Assembly (NCBI GenBank): GCA_003049465.1
Contig: PYSS01000118.1
Span: 1-64,000 of the forward strand
From: Magnaporthiopsis rhizophila
Lineage: Eukaryota; Ascomycota; Sordariomycetes; Magnaporthales; Magnaporthaceae
Reading direction: 5' to 3'
DNA: 64,000 nucleotides
Shown in pieces: positions 1-13,115 of this stretch. Both the position numbers and the translations under genes were made by a program. Each line of letters starts with the position of its first letter. Position 1 is the first letter of the stretch. Below the pieces are notes generated by a model. It had not been told where the DNA came from and did no database searches. It saw only the letters and a list, made by a program, of their open reading frames with translations.

Positions 1-2125
1 CAAGGAGGAAACGCCTCGTCCGTGTGCACATGTGCGTTGTGGCTTGCATTGCCGGTCGATCAACGTCGACGTCAGGCACTAGCCAGATCGATCCGTCCCA
101 GCGGCTCTGCGAGAGGGAGGGAGGGATCCAAGCACCGACAAGGATTAGACCGTCGGGCCCGCCGATTGAGCCTCATCCCAAAAGCCTCGTTGGATGAGAC
201 AGAGACCTGTCCGCAGCCCTGCCTCGTTTTCCACCACCAACAAGGGGACACGACTACCACCTACCGGCCGGGTCGAATCATAGCCAGGCAGGTAGGGTAC
301 CAGCCAGTACGGAAGATGCCAAGGCAAGGCACGGGTTGACGAGGCTCCAAAAGAAAAATAAACGAAAAGGGGCGTACGTCTACGCCCCACATGCAAGCCA
401 GACAGCAGCACAAAGGCACACCCCGCCAGCCGCATCCCTCGTCCCGTTCATCATCCATCTATCTTATCCTGTCCGTAGATCCGTGGATCCGTGCAGTCTC
501 CTGCCATGAACAGCAGATCCCACGTTTGCGTCTGATGCGTGCTGGCTGACTCGACGAGGACCGGAAGCACCCGTGCGCGGTGGATGGCCCGCAGACGCGA
601 GCAAGAACCTTGCTTCACGCTCGTCCTTTTTATTTTTATACCCCTTCGTGAACAACCCCATTGGGCTTGGTTTGTTTCCAACAGAAGATAATCTGATCTT
701 TTTTTCTTCGCTTCCAATCAAAGCTCCATCATAGCGAACAGCGGCCGCACAGGCCTCATGTCCGTTGGACGGAGCAGTAGGGTGGCCAGTGGCTAGCTAG
801 CTGGATTCGTGGAGCAGATGGGCATTCTTTCGTCTCTATTATCGCTCGCTTGCTTCTTCCACCGGTATGCAGGAGGACGTGATAGATGGTGGGCGGATGT
901 TTCAAGCAGCGGTGAGCACCCAGCATGGCGCAGGGGGACTTGAGAGAGTTGTCGATATCACACCGACAGACAGGTCTCTGCGTGTGACTGGCTGCTTGGT
1001 TCAAGCAAAATTCCCATGGAGAAGTTTGCTACGAGAACAGTGTTCATCTCGCCACCTCCATCCTAGACCTGCTCTCAAAGGGCGGTCAGGTTTGTTTGCG
1101 CTTGTCGAGTTCGGCGAAGTTCGGGACCGGAGAACGGCAGCAGCAGGCGACGGCGACGACGTCATGGGCCAGCAACTTGCACGCAAGGTTTTCCCGGCCG
1201 TTGGGATATGCATATCCCACCCAGCGGGTATAGTAGCGCTCGATCCACCAGGACTCGTCACCAGTGGAGATCGATTTGGAGAACCCTCAGCATCATGGAT
1301 CGCTCTCTGGGATCGGTATTGTTTATATTTGTTGCCTTGCGCGTGCTTGGTCGTACGTGCGCGTCATGTACGCATCACGGTAGATAGCCCGCTTGGCAGT
1401 ACATATGAGATTTGTGAGCGATGAGCAAACCAATCTCCACGCAAAGGGAACCCAACCCGCTCGCCGTTTATGTATGTGCCCGCCCTTTTTCTTTCCCCTC
1501 ATTTTTTTTTTTTTTTTTTTTTTACGTTTGGTATCGAGTAATGGACAACGCCCGGTTCTACGAAACCCAATGGCGAGCGATGCGAATTGATCAAAAAGTG
1601 AATATAAAAGTCTTCGTAACCTAAACCTAGAATGTGCTGGGTAAATAAATAGCGGTAGTGTTACCTTCCTCCATCCATCCATGACCATGGAAATAAAACT
1701 CCGTCGGGAAAAAAAAATACCATGCCCAAAAAGAATATACCTAAATATCAAAAGCCTCCATTTAAACTTTCCAATACCCGCACGTTTTGCGCCGGCCGAT
1801 AACAAAACAAAAGGGTGCGTGTTGCCCGTGGAAAGGTGGAAAAGGAACCAGAAAGAATCAGCCAGATGCCATGGGTGTCGCGGGATTCGAAAACAACCCC
1901 CACCCGCGTCCTCGTCGCTGCGCCATTGACAGGAAGCAAAAGCCGAAAAAGACACGCACAAAGCGAAAGATACAGCAATCACACGCAGCCGTCCAGCCGA
2001 CAAATCCCACGGGTGGTAGCAAGTAGGGTCGGTGTTTGTGTGTAGTAGGTGGTGGTGGGGTGTGGGGGTTCCTGTGGGATTTGTTCTGTGGTCCGGTGGG
2101 TGGATGCGGGTGCTGCTTCTTCAAA
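1..2125. other. Intergenic, no supported gene
   Basis: No open frame here resembles a known protein or has consistent splice sites. The stretch holds a T run at 1502-1523. Its right end (up to 2125) is the 3' flank of the bZIP gene on the minus strand. The left end may belong to a gene outside the window. Confidence 0.6.
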
Positions 2126-3080
2126 TCAAATATGTGCATAAGTGGCCAAGTCGGTATAACCAAAAACGTCGAGGTCGAGGCCCGTGTCGGGCAGGCCGAG
2201 GGCGGAGGGGTCGGCAGCAAAGGCGGCGAATGTCGTTGTTGTCGGCTGCTGTTGCGGTTGGCAGTGGTGCTGGTGGTGGCCCTGGTGGTGGCCCTGGTGG
2301 CCGCCCTGGTGCTGGTGTGCTGCTGCCGCCATCTGGCGGGCCGCCTTGAGCTTGACGAACTCGGCGTGCAGGCCCTGGTAGGCCTGGCTGAGGACGTCGT
2401 TGCGCTGCTTGGAGTCGCTGAGCATCTGCTCGAGGTCCTTTATGCGCTGGTCCTTGCGCTCGCGGTATGCCCGCTGCGACGCTCTGTTTTGTGCTCGTCG
2501 GCGCTGTGATTTTGGGAAATTGTCAGATTCTTTTTCCTCTTCAATTCATTTTTGTCCCGCTTTCCTCGTGCATAGAGCTCCGGAGAAAGCGTAACCTAAA
2601 AAAAAAAAAAAAAACAGGGCACATCCTTACCGAAAGCACAGACGGCGGGGCGTTCTTGTACCGGTTCTCCCGTTTCCTCTTTGCGGGGGTCTTCGGCGCC
2701 GTCGGCGAGGCCTCGTGGCTGGGCGGCGAATCCGCCTCGCCCTCGCCCGCCGCTGGTGGGCTCGGGTAAACCTCTCCGAGGCCAAAGTCTTGCAGGTAGG
2801 ACATGTCGTACTAGCGAGCAATCAAGTTCCTTTGGTCAGTTTTTTTTTTCTTTTTTTTTTCTTTTTTTTTTTTTTTTCTTGCCTTCGCTTCTCCGCAGCG
2901 CCAGTTTCCCCACTTTGCAGAATACAACACCAACAGAAAAAAAAAAGAAAAAAAAAAACACACCTGCGGACTCTGTGAATCGGACGTGTGTGTGTCCAGA
3001 TACTGCTCCTCTTGTGCGTACAGGTAGTGGTAGGAGCTGACTGGTGATGGCAGGTCGAGAAGGGGGCTGATTTGCTCCAT
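2126..3080 (-). CDS. bZIP transcription factor, Yap/AP-1-like, His-rich tail
   Basis: Three exons on the minus strand: 2964-3080, 2631-2810 and 2126-2503, all joining in phase 0, giving 224 aa. The second junction creates the start of the basic region, and the motif NRASQRAYRERK (about residues 105-116) matches the N-x3-Q-R-x2-R pattern of fungal Yap/Pap1-type bZIPs. A leucine-zipper-like heptad helix follows (EQMLSDSKQRNDVLSQAY). The preceding segment is basic (KRKRENRYK) and could act as a nuclear localisation signal. The C-terminal third is rich in His, Gln and Gly and has one Cys. Intron 1 (2811-2963) carries long homopurine/homopyrimidine runs. The protein should be a nuclear DNA-binding regulator, probably of stress genes. 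The subfamily (FCR3/Yap-like) is inference. Start is the first ATG of the open frame. About 8 kb of gene-free DNA lies upstream. Confidence 0.85.
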
Positions 3081-6000
3081 GGCGTAGGGCGTGCAGGATC
3101 CCCTTCTTTTTATCTGCCCTTTTCTTGGTTGCTTGCTGCCGGCTCGGCCGAGGTGTGTGTGCCCGGAACTATCGGCAAGCTCTGCAGCTAGCTAGCGTGC
3201 TTGCTACTACCCTCGAGCAGCCTGCCTCCGCGGGGAGCGGCGTCTGATGACCAGATCTTCCGATCCTGGAGCTCCGATGATGACGACGACGGCGATGGCC
3301 CGAGATCGTCTCCTCGTTCAGTGAGCGACAGCGGTTGTCTTGTATATGGGTCGGGGTCGAGAGGCCAGAGGTATAGGTAGGAATGAAGGTAGGTAGGTAT
3401 GCAGGTGTTGAGGATGTTGATGTCGTTGCGGAGAGTTGCGTCTTTTGCGTTGAGAGTGTGTGGGAACAAACAGGGAGGAGCGGATGGGCGAGTGGCGATG
3501 GGGATCTCGAGGTATTATAACAACGAGGACATTCTGACCCCCGAAAGGACATTCCCATCCAAGCCCCGGTCCCGGTCCAGGAACGGGTGGAGGGGGTGAG
3601 AAAGAAGAAGAAAGTCGTCATATTCAAAGCACATGGGCGTGTGTGTCTCCATTCTGGGTGTACAGGGTCCTTTTTTTTTAGGTTAAGGAAGACGCTCCTC
3701 GGCTTGTCTCTCCACGGCCTTTTTTTTTTATTAGTATTATTTTTTTTATTCATTTTATTTCTCTTTCTCTGCCACCCATTTCGACGCTCGCGCAGGGCAC
3801 AGCACCCTTGGCAGGGGTGGGGAAGAGCCGACAGGGAAGAGGTTCAGGGGTGTATAGGAAAGGCGGGGGCGTGTTTTTTTTGCTCTGGCCAGGGACAGGG
3901 CCAGCGATGGTCGGAGCTGCCTTCAAGAGCAAGCCCAGGATAAGTCAGCAGGTGATAGGGAGCGGCGGCGGCATGGAAGGCCCCTCCACCCGCCTATCCT
4001 CGCGAGGCCTGCCATTCGGTGCAGGTGGTGCATTAGCGCCTCGAAGCCAAAGAAAAGAAAGAAAAAAGCACGCACACTTCCGCCACAACAGTGTATGCAC
4101 GCACGCTCTCGTCCGGTCGTCGATGATTGACGCAAAGCCCATCCCATCCCATCCCATCCACCATGATCGGCGGGCGGAAATGAAAAAGAACGGACATGGA
4201 AAAATAGAGAAGTGAGTAAGGGGCGGGCAGAGATCTGTTTTGCGTTGGGTAGGGACGGATTCCTCGCTCCGATTTCTTCTCGCGTGGGGGACCAAGCAAT
4301 CAATCCACCCCCAGTGTTGCGTTCTCTCCACTTGACCGTGTCTGATGTCGATGCCCGGCACGTCAAGCTTTTGGACATGGCGCCAGAGAGCTGGCAGAGT
4401 CACCATGGACGGAACCTGACCCCTCGCATCCGCCCCGAACAAGCGTCTTCCGTCCCCCGTCGCTGATATCTCGTATTAAAATCGGAGGCATGGGAGTCCT
4501 GGACTACCGAGGTAGGGGTTGCAGCAGCAGCAAGCGCGCAAAAGCCGTCGCAAGTGACGTCAGTCGGCGAAAGACCGCCGCCGACCGTTTCGTTTTGTGT
4601 GTTATGCGCATTCGCGTGTTTCTCCATTCCTGGTAGAACCCACATATAGGCACCTACAGGCAGTACCTTCCTTCCCAACTGCTAGCATCGAACGATATGC
4701 AAACCGTGAAATAATATGCCCGCCGCCCGTTCGCCGGTGCGTCTCCGGGCTCCGAAGATGGGGTGATCAAAGGCGTGTGCGTGCACGCCCAGGGCAATCC
4801 TCGTTGGGCGTGTGTTGTTGTGAGGCGACGTGAGCGCATTGAAGCTTTTGCAGCACCTAGCCGTATGTAGCAGCACTGAGTGGGGCCCACCCCGCTACCA
4901 GAAACAAAAAACATCGTAGAGGTAGTTAAGCTCCAGCGACCCAAATGTCACATTCCCGTCAAATCCCCACTGTGGAAAGGAAACCGTGATCCCCCATTTT
5001 CTTGTTTCTTATTTTGCTTTCGTTATAATTATTGTTATTTTTTTTTTTCCTCCGAGGATGGACGCCCCTCGTGATCTGTGCAGATGCAGTCACTTCCTGA
5101 TGGGGTTCCCGAAGAACCCATGTAGTCGTCGTGCGGGTGGCCGCGGGCTTTCTCGCGTCATTCTTTTCTCCCCGAGCCGAACACGCGAATCCCGAGATTC
5201 ACGCGTGTTTGTTGGTGTGTTCACTATTCAAGCCCGCCGTCACGAGTTGCATTAGAAGGCTTTGATTCGGCATATCTTTTCCCCTGCCCGCCAAGCCGGG
5301 AATACCCAGGATTTAAGCATCCCTTACATCGGCTCTGGCCGAAACAATCGTGTCTTTTTTTTTTCCTCCCTATGACCACAAAATCAAGTATTTTAGTCCC
5401 CGAATCACCACCACCATCCCCTCATCATTGGACGCCTTTCCGGCGACCCGACCTTGTTTGCAGCGGGGAAAAGACGAAGCTTGCCTCCCCGTCGAGATTC
5501 AATCAACCCGCCTTTTCGTATCTCCGACGCTCCGGCCGTGTCAGCGTAGGTAATAACACCGCGCCAAAAAAAAAAAAAAAAAAAAAAAACGGTCCGGTCC
5601 CTCGGCCGGCTTGGCCCAACTTCTCCCGCGGCCCGAAAGCAATTCTTCTGCCACTTTGCTGCTACAGGCTTTTTAGATCCAAGATGGGCAGAGTTGTGGC
5701 CATCCCCTTTGCATCCCCGTTCCAGCAGTAGAATTGCAAATTGGCCATCAGCCGGCCAGCCATACGGCCTGGCCTGCCTTCCGTTCTCTTAACCTTCAGC
5801 CAAGCGGCCAGCCTCGTTGATGAAACAGACAATGGACCTTCACTGTCACCACGCACCACCCTATCGGTCCTTCCATCTTATTGATCCTCAAAACCAAACC
5901 CCGAGGTGTTGCATCCCGCCTCCGTTACGTAGAATCGCCGGGTGGACACTAGGTGCCAGGGCAGGGGCGGTGCAAAAGGGACGGCACACTAAACCCAAGT

Positions 6001-9000
6001 AGATGGAAGGACACCTCCCCATGCCTTGGGTTGCGGCAATCTACTTGCTCCCATTTCGTAAATTACTTCCCTTTCGCGCCCTGTGGCACCGTTACCTTCT
6101 CGCTGCCTTACATACGGTGATGGTTGCGTACTACCTACCTACCTACATACCACCTACACATGTCGCCTTGCCAAGCCTACCTACCGATCTTTCTCCGCAC
6201 CCCCTGTCTTCTTCACTTCAACCAAAGGCTTATTTCGAAAGATCTTGTCCAATCAGCTGAGCCTCGGAAAAGGCTCCGTCCGCCCCCACAGCATGAGACA
6301 GACATCAGGAACTCCTCTCCATGAGATGGGCTGGCGATCCTGAGGGCTCGTGTCATTGATTTTCGTACCTTGTCTTTCGTCATCCTCCTCGTATACCCAC
6401 ACGCTCAGCCCTTTTTTTTTTCTTTTTTTTTCTGCCGTTGCTCTTTTCTCCTTCTTATTCTATCCGCAGGAGCCTATTGGTGTTAATGGTGTCAGGCATA
6501 ATCGGGGTAATTTTCCGGTTTTCTTTTTTTGTTCCTCCTCCGCGCTGAGCAGCCAATCAGGGGCGGGCTGGCTACGAACCCGAGGATCCTTCCCTTTGGC
6601 CTCCCACCCGCATGTCGGCCTGACAGCCAGATGCTGCTCGTCTCCACGTCCCAAGCCGGAAAATCATCCGCCAGGCGCCCGTCGCTGCCACGTCCAGAAC
6701 GAGGGGACGATGTTGATCGATACGTGTATCGATGCTGTCGTACGAGTCACCTGCCTGTTGAGGCAAGTTGTCGTAAACTGGGATCACCCTCCGCCTCAAC
6801 TAGCCCAGGGGTGTGCTCCATACGGAGTCCAACTTCGGCCTTTCGTCCTACTTTCTTTTTTTCTTTTTCTCCGTGTATTGCAACTATGCCCAGGGCAGGC
6901 ATTGTTCGGCATCCTCACCGCTACCACTGCAAAGAAGCGCCCAAAAGGGAAAGGAAAAAAAGGGGACCCTTGTGAATAAGTCGTGATTTGGCGTGCGTGC
7001 ATGATCCATCCACCTACCTGTGTGGCTCCGCTCAAAATGCCGCCATTTTCGGGGTCCTGCACGGCGGTTGGGGTGTGATTTCGATAGCAGACTGGCGCAC
7101 TGAATTTGAAATACTTTATAACCCCAAGGATCGCTAGCCAATCGCGGCGGGGTTCAGTCCTGAAGCTTTCCCAAACAGGAAATCCAGTGCACCAACGAGC
7201 CCGCACAGCGCCCCTTGGACGGCCCGATTTCCTATGATTTTCTGCACGAGAACCTTTATCTCCGCGAGCAGGCTGCGAATATCCAATTGGCGGGCCCGTC
7301 TCGCGCCGACCCGCGATTTTGCAATCATCTCGTCTGTGGACGCCGGTGCCTAGAGCAAGCAAGATCATTTTAAGAATGCCCCATGCCAGCTGGCGGAGAT
7401 TGTGGGGTTTCTGTCGGGGTGTGAAATTTACAGGTTTCATCGACAAGCGCGCCGCGGCTGTATTCTTCTTCAGGTCACCAGCCCCCAAAGAGTTGCCTAT
7501 GCCGCTGCTGCTAGGGCTGAGACCTGAGACGCACTGCCATGAGGTCGACACGGGACTTCAGAGCGATCCGTGATGGCTCAAGCTTCGTGTAGACGGTGGA
7601 CACTTGTCGACGAGGGTGGGGTGAGGGTGGACGGGCGTGGTACTTGCTGTGCCACCTGTGATGGCCGTTAATATGTCGTCGCCGCAGGAGCTTGTGAGGC
7701 AAGGTCAAGCTGAGATCCTTCAACGCAATAAAACGAACGTCTTGGTTGGGTAGGGCTGCCCTGTGGGGCGGCTCTTGTTACACCCTCGGCACAACAAGAA
7801 AATAGTGGATTCGAAGTCAACCTTTTTTTCGTCGTCGTCTTGGGTCACCGAGCAGACGGCACACAAAAGCGGATGGATTTGCTTGTTCCAACAGGCCAAT
7901 AATAATCATCAGCCCGCCCCCAAGGAGGGGAGAGAAGCAGCAAGTGGAAAGCCGACGAGCCATGGAGTTAGGCCCTTCTTGCACCCGCTCCGCTTTTTGC
8001 GGCTGCTGGGCGGAAAACGAAGGGTGGGCTGGGGTTGCATCAAGAATGTCGCTGCCTGGCGGGAAGGACGCGCGCGCGCCACCGCAACCCCCGCTCTCGG
8101 CGACGTCTGTTCTCCTCCTCCCAGTAGTCGAGCGCCGATGGCAGCCGGGCCAGCTGGAGGGCGGCCCTATCTGCTGGGATCACGACGCCCCACGTGGCTG
8201 ACTCTGCGAGCCTATCCATATTTTGATAGCGCTGCTATGTCTCCGCCGTGGACCGCCGTATGCAGATATGATATTCACGCATCTGGTAGCGCGTCTGGCT
8301 GGCGTCTAGCAGCCGTCCCCTCTCCTCTTCCCATTGACAGCTCTTCTCAGGCAGCAGCATTTTGCTTCTCGGTTGGCGCCTCCCAAGCAGACGCCACCGC
8401 CTCACCGGCCGGCTGGGGGCCGCCAAGCGGATCTGGACCGCCCGCCAGGAACAACACGCTTGGCTGATTTTGCTGTTTTTTCCCCGATTGGCGGGGTCGT
8501 CTATGCAGACTCGGGGACGGGTGGCAGTAGTCAGACGGGGCGAGAATGGATGCATCACGCTGATGCCGTAAGATTTCTTTCCCGCTTTGGGACGGTAGGT
8601 CGTCATGAGAGAGCAGACTAAAGAGCTTGTTTAGTCACACGAACGAGCTGGTCAGCGATATGGATGTGTGCTTTGCCTGCAGGCGTATGCAGCTGTGTCG
8701 ATCGCCTCCTCGAAGCAGGGCTGGTGGTGCACGAGACACGACTATCATGAGTGAACGCCTGGCAACAGCGCCAAGACAGAATTTTGCCCGCATGTCTCAG
8801 CCGGAGCATAAATCGCCGATCGACCGATGATGGGGGCCTAGGAAGCTGGCAAAGAAATAGCCTCATCTTCGTTGGGTTCCGAGTCGGCTTGGGAGGTATG
8901 GATAGTGTCCGGATACGTTGCGGAGAGAGAAGCAACAACGTACCTACAGGGCACATCGGCGATGCCGCGGCTCGCGATAATTACACCAGGTAGAGGGCAA

Positions 9001-11213
9001 TGTCAGGGTCCGATAGAATGGAATCAAATTTGACGCCACCTAGAAGCAGTGCCAAGCCGACGGGGAACGGCGGAACGACCGCGAGAAGAGCTGGCGGGCA
9101 GGTGGGGAAGCGATTGAGGGTGGTCCCAGGTTGCATTGCAGAAGACAGCTTCGACAAGCAATTGGCTGCAACCCCTCATCATCACTCAAAATCTCTCTTT
9201 TTCCCCAAGGGTTTGGGGCGGGCAGGTGCGGCCACCCACCCACCACCTATGTTCTCGTTCCTGCCCCGACAGCAAAAAGCCCAGCCAGCCTTCGCTTCCA
9301 TTGCCTGTTTGCTTCCAATACCACCCCAGGGGCTGCTGCTTCGCTGCTGCCAGCGCCCGCGTCCCGACAACTCTAAAGCTTAATTGTCCTCCTCTCAAGG
9401 CCAAGTCCGCCTTTTGGCTGCCTGGACCAATCACGGCCCCCAAATCCAAACGCTGCGGCGACTGCTTTCCGACTTTCTCTTTTCGAGGCTACACAACATG
9501 GGTCTGGCCTCTGGCTTTCTTTCGACGGCACACACACGCATTTCATTATAACACACCCTCCCAGCCAACCGAACCAACCAACCAAACAAGGACACCGAAG
9601 CCCAGACCATGTGGCGTTGGCCGAGAACGCCTTTGATTGATATTTCGGGATCCCAAATCATCGTGGCTTGCCTTTCTCTTCTTCTATCACACCCCCTCCC
9701 CTAAACTAGTCGTCCACCCATCCTTCCCACTAGCGTCGAATTGTCAGCTACACCTCCTGGCTCCCGTCTTTCCCGCCTCGCAAGCTTAAAACTTCCGTTT
9801 TGGGAAATCCCATCCCTCTCTGCGCGCCATGTCGGTGATCCAAAACATCACCGCACTTATTAAAACGCGAAGGCCGAAAGAAAGATAGGCCATACCCCGA
9901 ATACCCGCTATATGGGACGCTCCATGCGTCAGGATAATATGGAGGAGGAGGAGTAACCGAGAATTTCTGATTAGTTTCCCACACAGCACCCCGATAATCA
10001 TGATTAGTAGTCGTGTCCGTGTTATTATGCCTCGGAACCAACCGAAGGACGTTCCAATGCAGCGCCTATGCAGAGGAGAACAATTTCTTATCTTATCAGC
10101 CCTCACCCACCTCGGTGATCCCGTGGTCCAGAAAAAGGCATTTCGTAGCTGCCTGAGAAAAGCGAAATTGCGACTTTCAGCAGATATCTCGTCGAGGCTT
10201 TTTTTTTTACCTACCGACTTGTACAATTCATTGAGTCAGGACCAAAAAGAGGCTGAACAAGAAGGATCCAGTCCCCACCAGTTCATCCGTGGAAGTAAGG
10301 AAGCCTTCCGAAACAAAAGCCATGTTCGCCGCCCCCAAACGAGGGAATCCACCCACGTCGTTTCCCCATGTTTCGAACCATGGCTTGTGCAATCGAAATC
10401 TTGCTGCCTGGCGGGCGCTTCGCCCCGTCGCCAAAGAGACCAGACCCATCCATTTTCCTCATCCCGAACCTCGGCCTTTGATATTACAAATTACCGCACA
10501 CACATTTCTCCCGCTTTGCCCCCTGGGTTTTTGGATGGGTTGCAGGACCAATGAACGATGTAGCCCCCCGTAAACTAAACTAGCCTTGCATTGCAGATGG
10601 CGCACATCTGCCCAAGTACCAGTATATGTCTGCAGAGTGGAGTGGTGTGCCACATGGCAGCCAGCCGGGGCTTCGGCATCCCAACCGAAGAAGCACAACG
10701 CCTTCTTGTGACGCGCCGAAGCCTCTACGCCCGCTCCGGAGCCCGTCCCGGCGGCGCTAGATCCGCCGTGTCCCGTCATCCCCGGGCCAGTAGGCACAGA
10801 TCTAGGAGGCGCCTAGGATCCTCTCCCTCTCCAGGACATGCTGCGGCAAGCATCCTACTTTCGCCATTTGGCCTGGCCTCCAGTGGCCCATGAGCCTTAG
10901 GCTAGCAGGCGCCGGTGATGCCTTTGCCTGCCGGGAGAGCTGCCTGCTACCCTTGATTGGTAGGCAGATGAAGCCTACTTTCTGCGCAGCTAACTGCGGG
11001 ATCGATTGAGACGATTTGTAACTTGGCTCCTGGATTACCGAGCCAAGCTCAGCGTCTGCCGAGTTACCGAATGCCGTTGCCGTGCGCGCTTGTTCTAGCA
11101 GCGCATATCGTTGGGCCCGGTGGTGACCGCGTCGTGGTTCCGGGTCCTAAACTGCCCCTTTCCCGCCCATTCGGAGGTGGGCACGTATCTTGTTGCCACT
11201 ACTCGCTGTCATC
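3081..11213. other. 8.1-kb gene-poor block
   Basis: This lies between the start of the bZIP gene and the stop of the TPR gene, both on the minus strand. It contains CT-rich promoter-like tracts, short repeats (CCCAT near 4140; GTAG/CTAC near 3365 and 6130), an A run at 5566-5589 and a CRE-type site at 4555. None of the open frames reads like a conserved protein. The only weak protein-like piece is a possible last exon on the minus strand at about 7134-7349. The block may hold the extended bZIP promoter, non-coding transcripts, or an intron-rich gene I could not resolve. Confidence 0.55.
4555..4562. promoter_or_regulatory. CRE/ATF-type palindrome TGACGTCA
   Basis: A perfect eight-base CRE palindrome lies about 1.5 kb upstream of the bZIP start codon. 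ATF/CREB-type bZIP proteins bind this sequence. Function here is inference because the distance is large and an 8-mer can occur by chance. Confidence 0.3.
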
Positions 11214-13115
11214 CTACCTATCCAAGGCGCGTAACCCCGCCTTGGCCTGTCTGACTCCATCGTCGAAGCCGATGCGCTCGCTTATGACGATGCACTCGTC
11301 GAACCGACGGCGCGCCCCGGCGACATCGCCGAGCATCTTGGCAATGTCGCCGAGGTTGCACAGGGACACAGCACAGGCCTGGTCGCACTCTGGGGTGCGC
11401 TTGTCGCCGCCCGTTTCGGCAGCGAGCCGCTGCGCGTTGCTGGCCCAGTTGCCGGCGTACTCTAGGTAGGTCGCTCTTGTCGCCGCCGTCTTTTGCTGCT
11501 GCGCGGCAGCCGGGGACGCACTAGTAACGACGGTGATCTTGTTTGCGCTGCCTGTCTTGGCGCCGCCGTCGCCCAGAACGACCCCCTTATTACCACCGCT
11601 GCCGACGGGTTCCGCGTCTGCCGCTGGCGGAAGAGGGTCCATCAATGGAATGTGGAGAGGGTGCTGAGTGAAGGATGCAGCGATGTTGTTCACTTTACAT
11701 ATCGACAGTCAGTCAGTTTGTTATGGGCTCGTCGGTAGCCGTGCTAAGAGGTGCCGCGATACGACTTACTTATGACTGCGCTGTGGCAGGGATCCTGGCA
11801 GAGATGAAGTGCCTGGAGGAATGCGGGCACGGCAAGATGGGCCTGATCCTTGGACAAGAAGCTGTTGCCAAGAGCTGCAGATTCGAACACCAGGTCAGCG
11901 TTAGCCAAGCAAGAAGACGGCGATCCCGGAGGACAGAGGCAACAAACGGTCCAAGACATACCTTCCAGAGCCCCGCCCATCTCCTCGGCATTGAGCCACT
12001 CGCCCTCATCCTCCTTGACGCCCTCGACAGACCGACGTCGCATCTCCCTCAGGCCAGCCTCGACCGCCCACACAAGATTTTCGTGGGCCAGCTCAGGCTC
12101 GAGCACGTGCGGGTCAGAGTATAGCTCGCCGAGCTTGACGCTGATGCCGATGGACCGGCGCAGGATCCGGTTGCGCTTGCCCCAGACCGTCTCCCTCTTG
12201 GGCGATGGTGGTGCCATCGCCGCCTCACCGCCCTCCTTGGGCGGCTCCTCCCCATTCCCGCCCTCCTCTTTCCCCTCGGTCGCCGCGGGCGCAGCCACGG
12301 GCAGCTCCCTCATGCCCTGCTCCTCGACCAACGCGACCCAGCGCCTGCATTCGTCCAGCAGCGAAGCGAGGGCGCGGATGGCGGCGTCGTGGCGCTCAAT
12401 CTTCTCGAGCCAGGCGGCGACCTGGATGCGCACGCCCATGAACTCATCCGAAAAGGGATCGAGCCCGGTCTGGACGCACTTCTCGATGGCCTCGCGGTAG
12501 TACTTGAGTGCGAGCTTGGGGTCGGGCGCGTAGTTGCTGTAGTAGAGCGCACGCCGCATCGCGTCGGCCACGGGTGCCGGCAGTGTCGTGAACTGCTCCG
12601 AGTAGAAGTAGGTGAAGTAGATGCGCACCGTGTACGCCACGACGCCGGCCATGACGACGAGCCTGGGGGGGAAAAAAGGAGGGGAGTGATTAGGACAGGG
12701 ACGGAGCGAGGTTTCCTGGTGAGGGGATCCAAACTCACGATACCAGCGCCAGCCCCATCTCCCCAGGGTGCTGCCGGAAGATGGCGCGAAAGTTCTCGCC
12801 GCGAACGGCGCGCGAGAGACTCCCCAGGCTGTCCCTGAACAGACGACGCAGCACCTCGCCAAACGTCGGACGGCGCGGCGGTCCCTTGTTCTTCCCCGGG
12901 CCCGGCTGCTGCTTGGTCGACTCCCACCTGCGCTGCTCGCCGGGGTGGTGGTGCCGATGACCGGGCTGCTGCCGCAGCGCGTGGCAGAACCGCACGACAG
13001 GAACAGCCAGGCCGCGGCTCGACAGCCCCGACGTGATGGCGCGCGCTGCCGGCCCGGCCCAAAGGCCGCTGCCGCGCATGGCGCGTATGCTGTGTAGTCT
13101 CGTCGCGGCAGACAT
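11214..13115 (-). CDS. Mitochondrial TPR protein, Mgr3-like
   Basis: Four exons on the minus strand: 12739-13115, 11962-12662, 11770-11874 and 11214-11692, giving 553 aa with consistent phases. The N-terminus is Arg/Ser/Ala-rich without acidic residues, as in a mitochondrial presequence. A transmembrane segment follows at about residues 126-145 (LVVMAGVVAYTV...). The C-terminal two thirds hold TPR-like helices, for example DPKLALKYYREAIEKC, QAHLAVPAFLQALHLC and NLGDIAKMLGDVAGARRRFDEC. One anchor plus matrix- or intermembrane-facing TPRs is the layout of Mgr3, the adaptor of the mitochondrial i-AAA protease, and of related fungal TPR proteins; that assignment is inference. Intron 1 (12663-12738) has a CTAAT branch site and a CCCCCCAG acceptor. 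The gene is divergent from the heme-protein gene at 13645, sharing a 529-bp promoter. Confidence 0.8.

Noticed and set aside
6796..7551. 251-codon minus-strand open frame
   Set aside because: Mixed composition, no domain and no leader; it overlaps a more plausible short exon in another frame.
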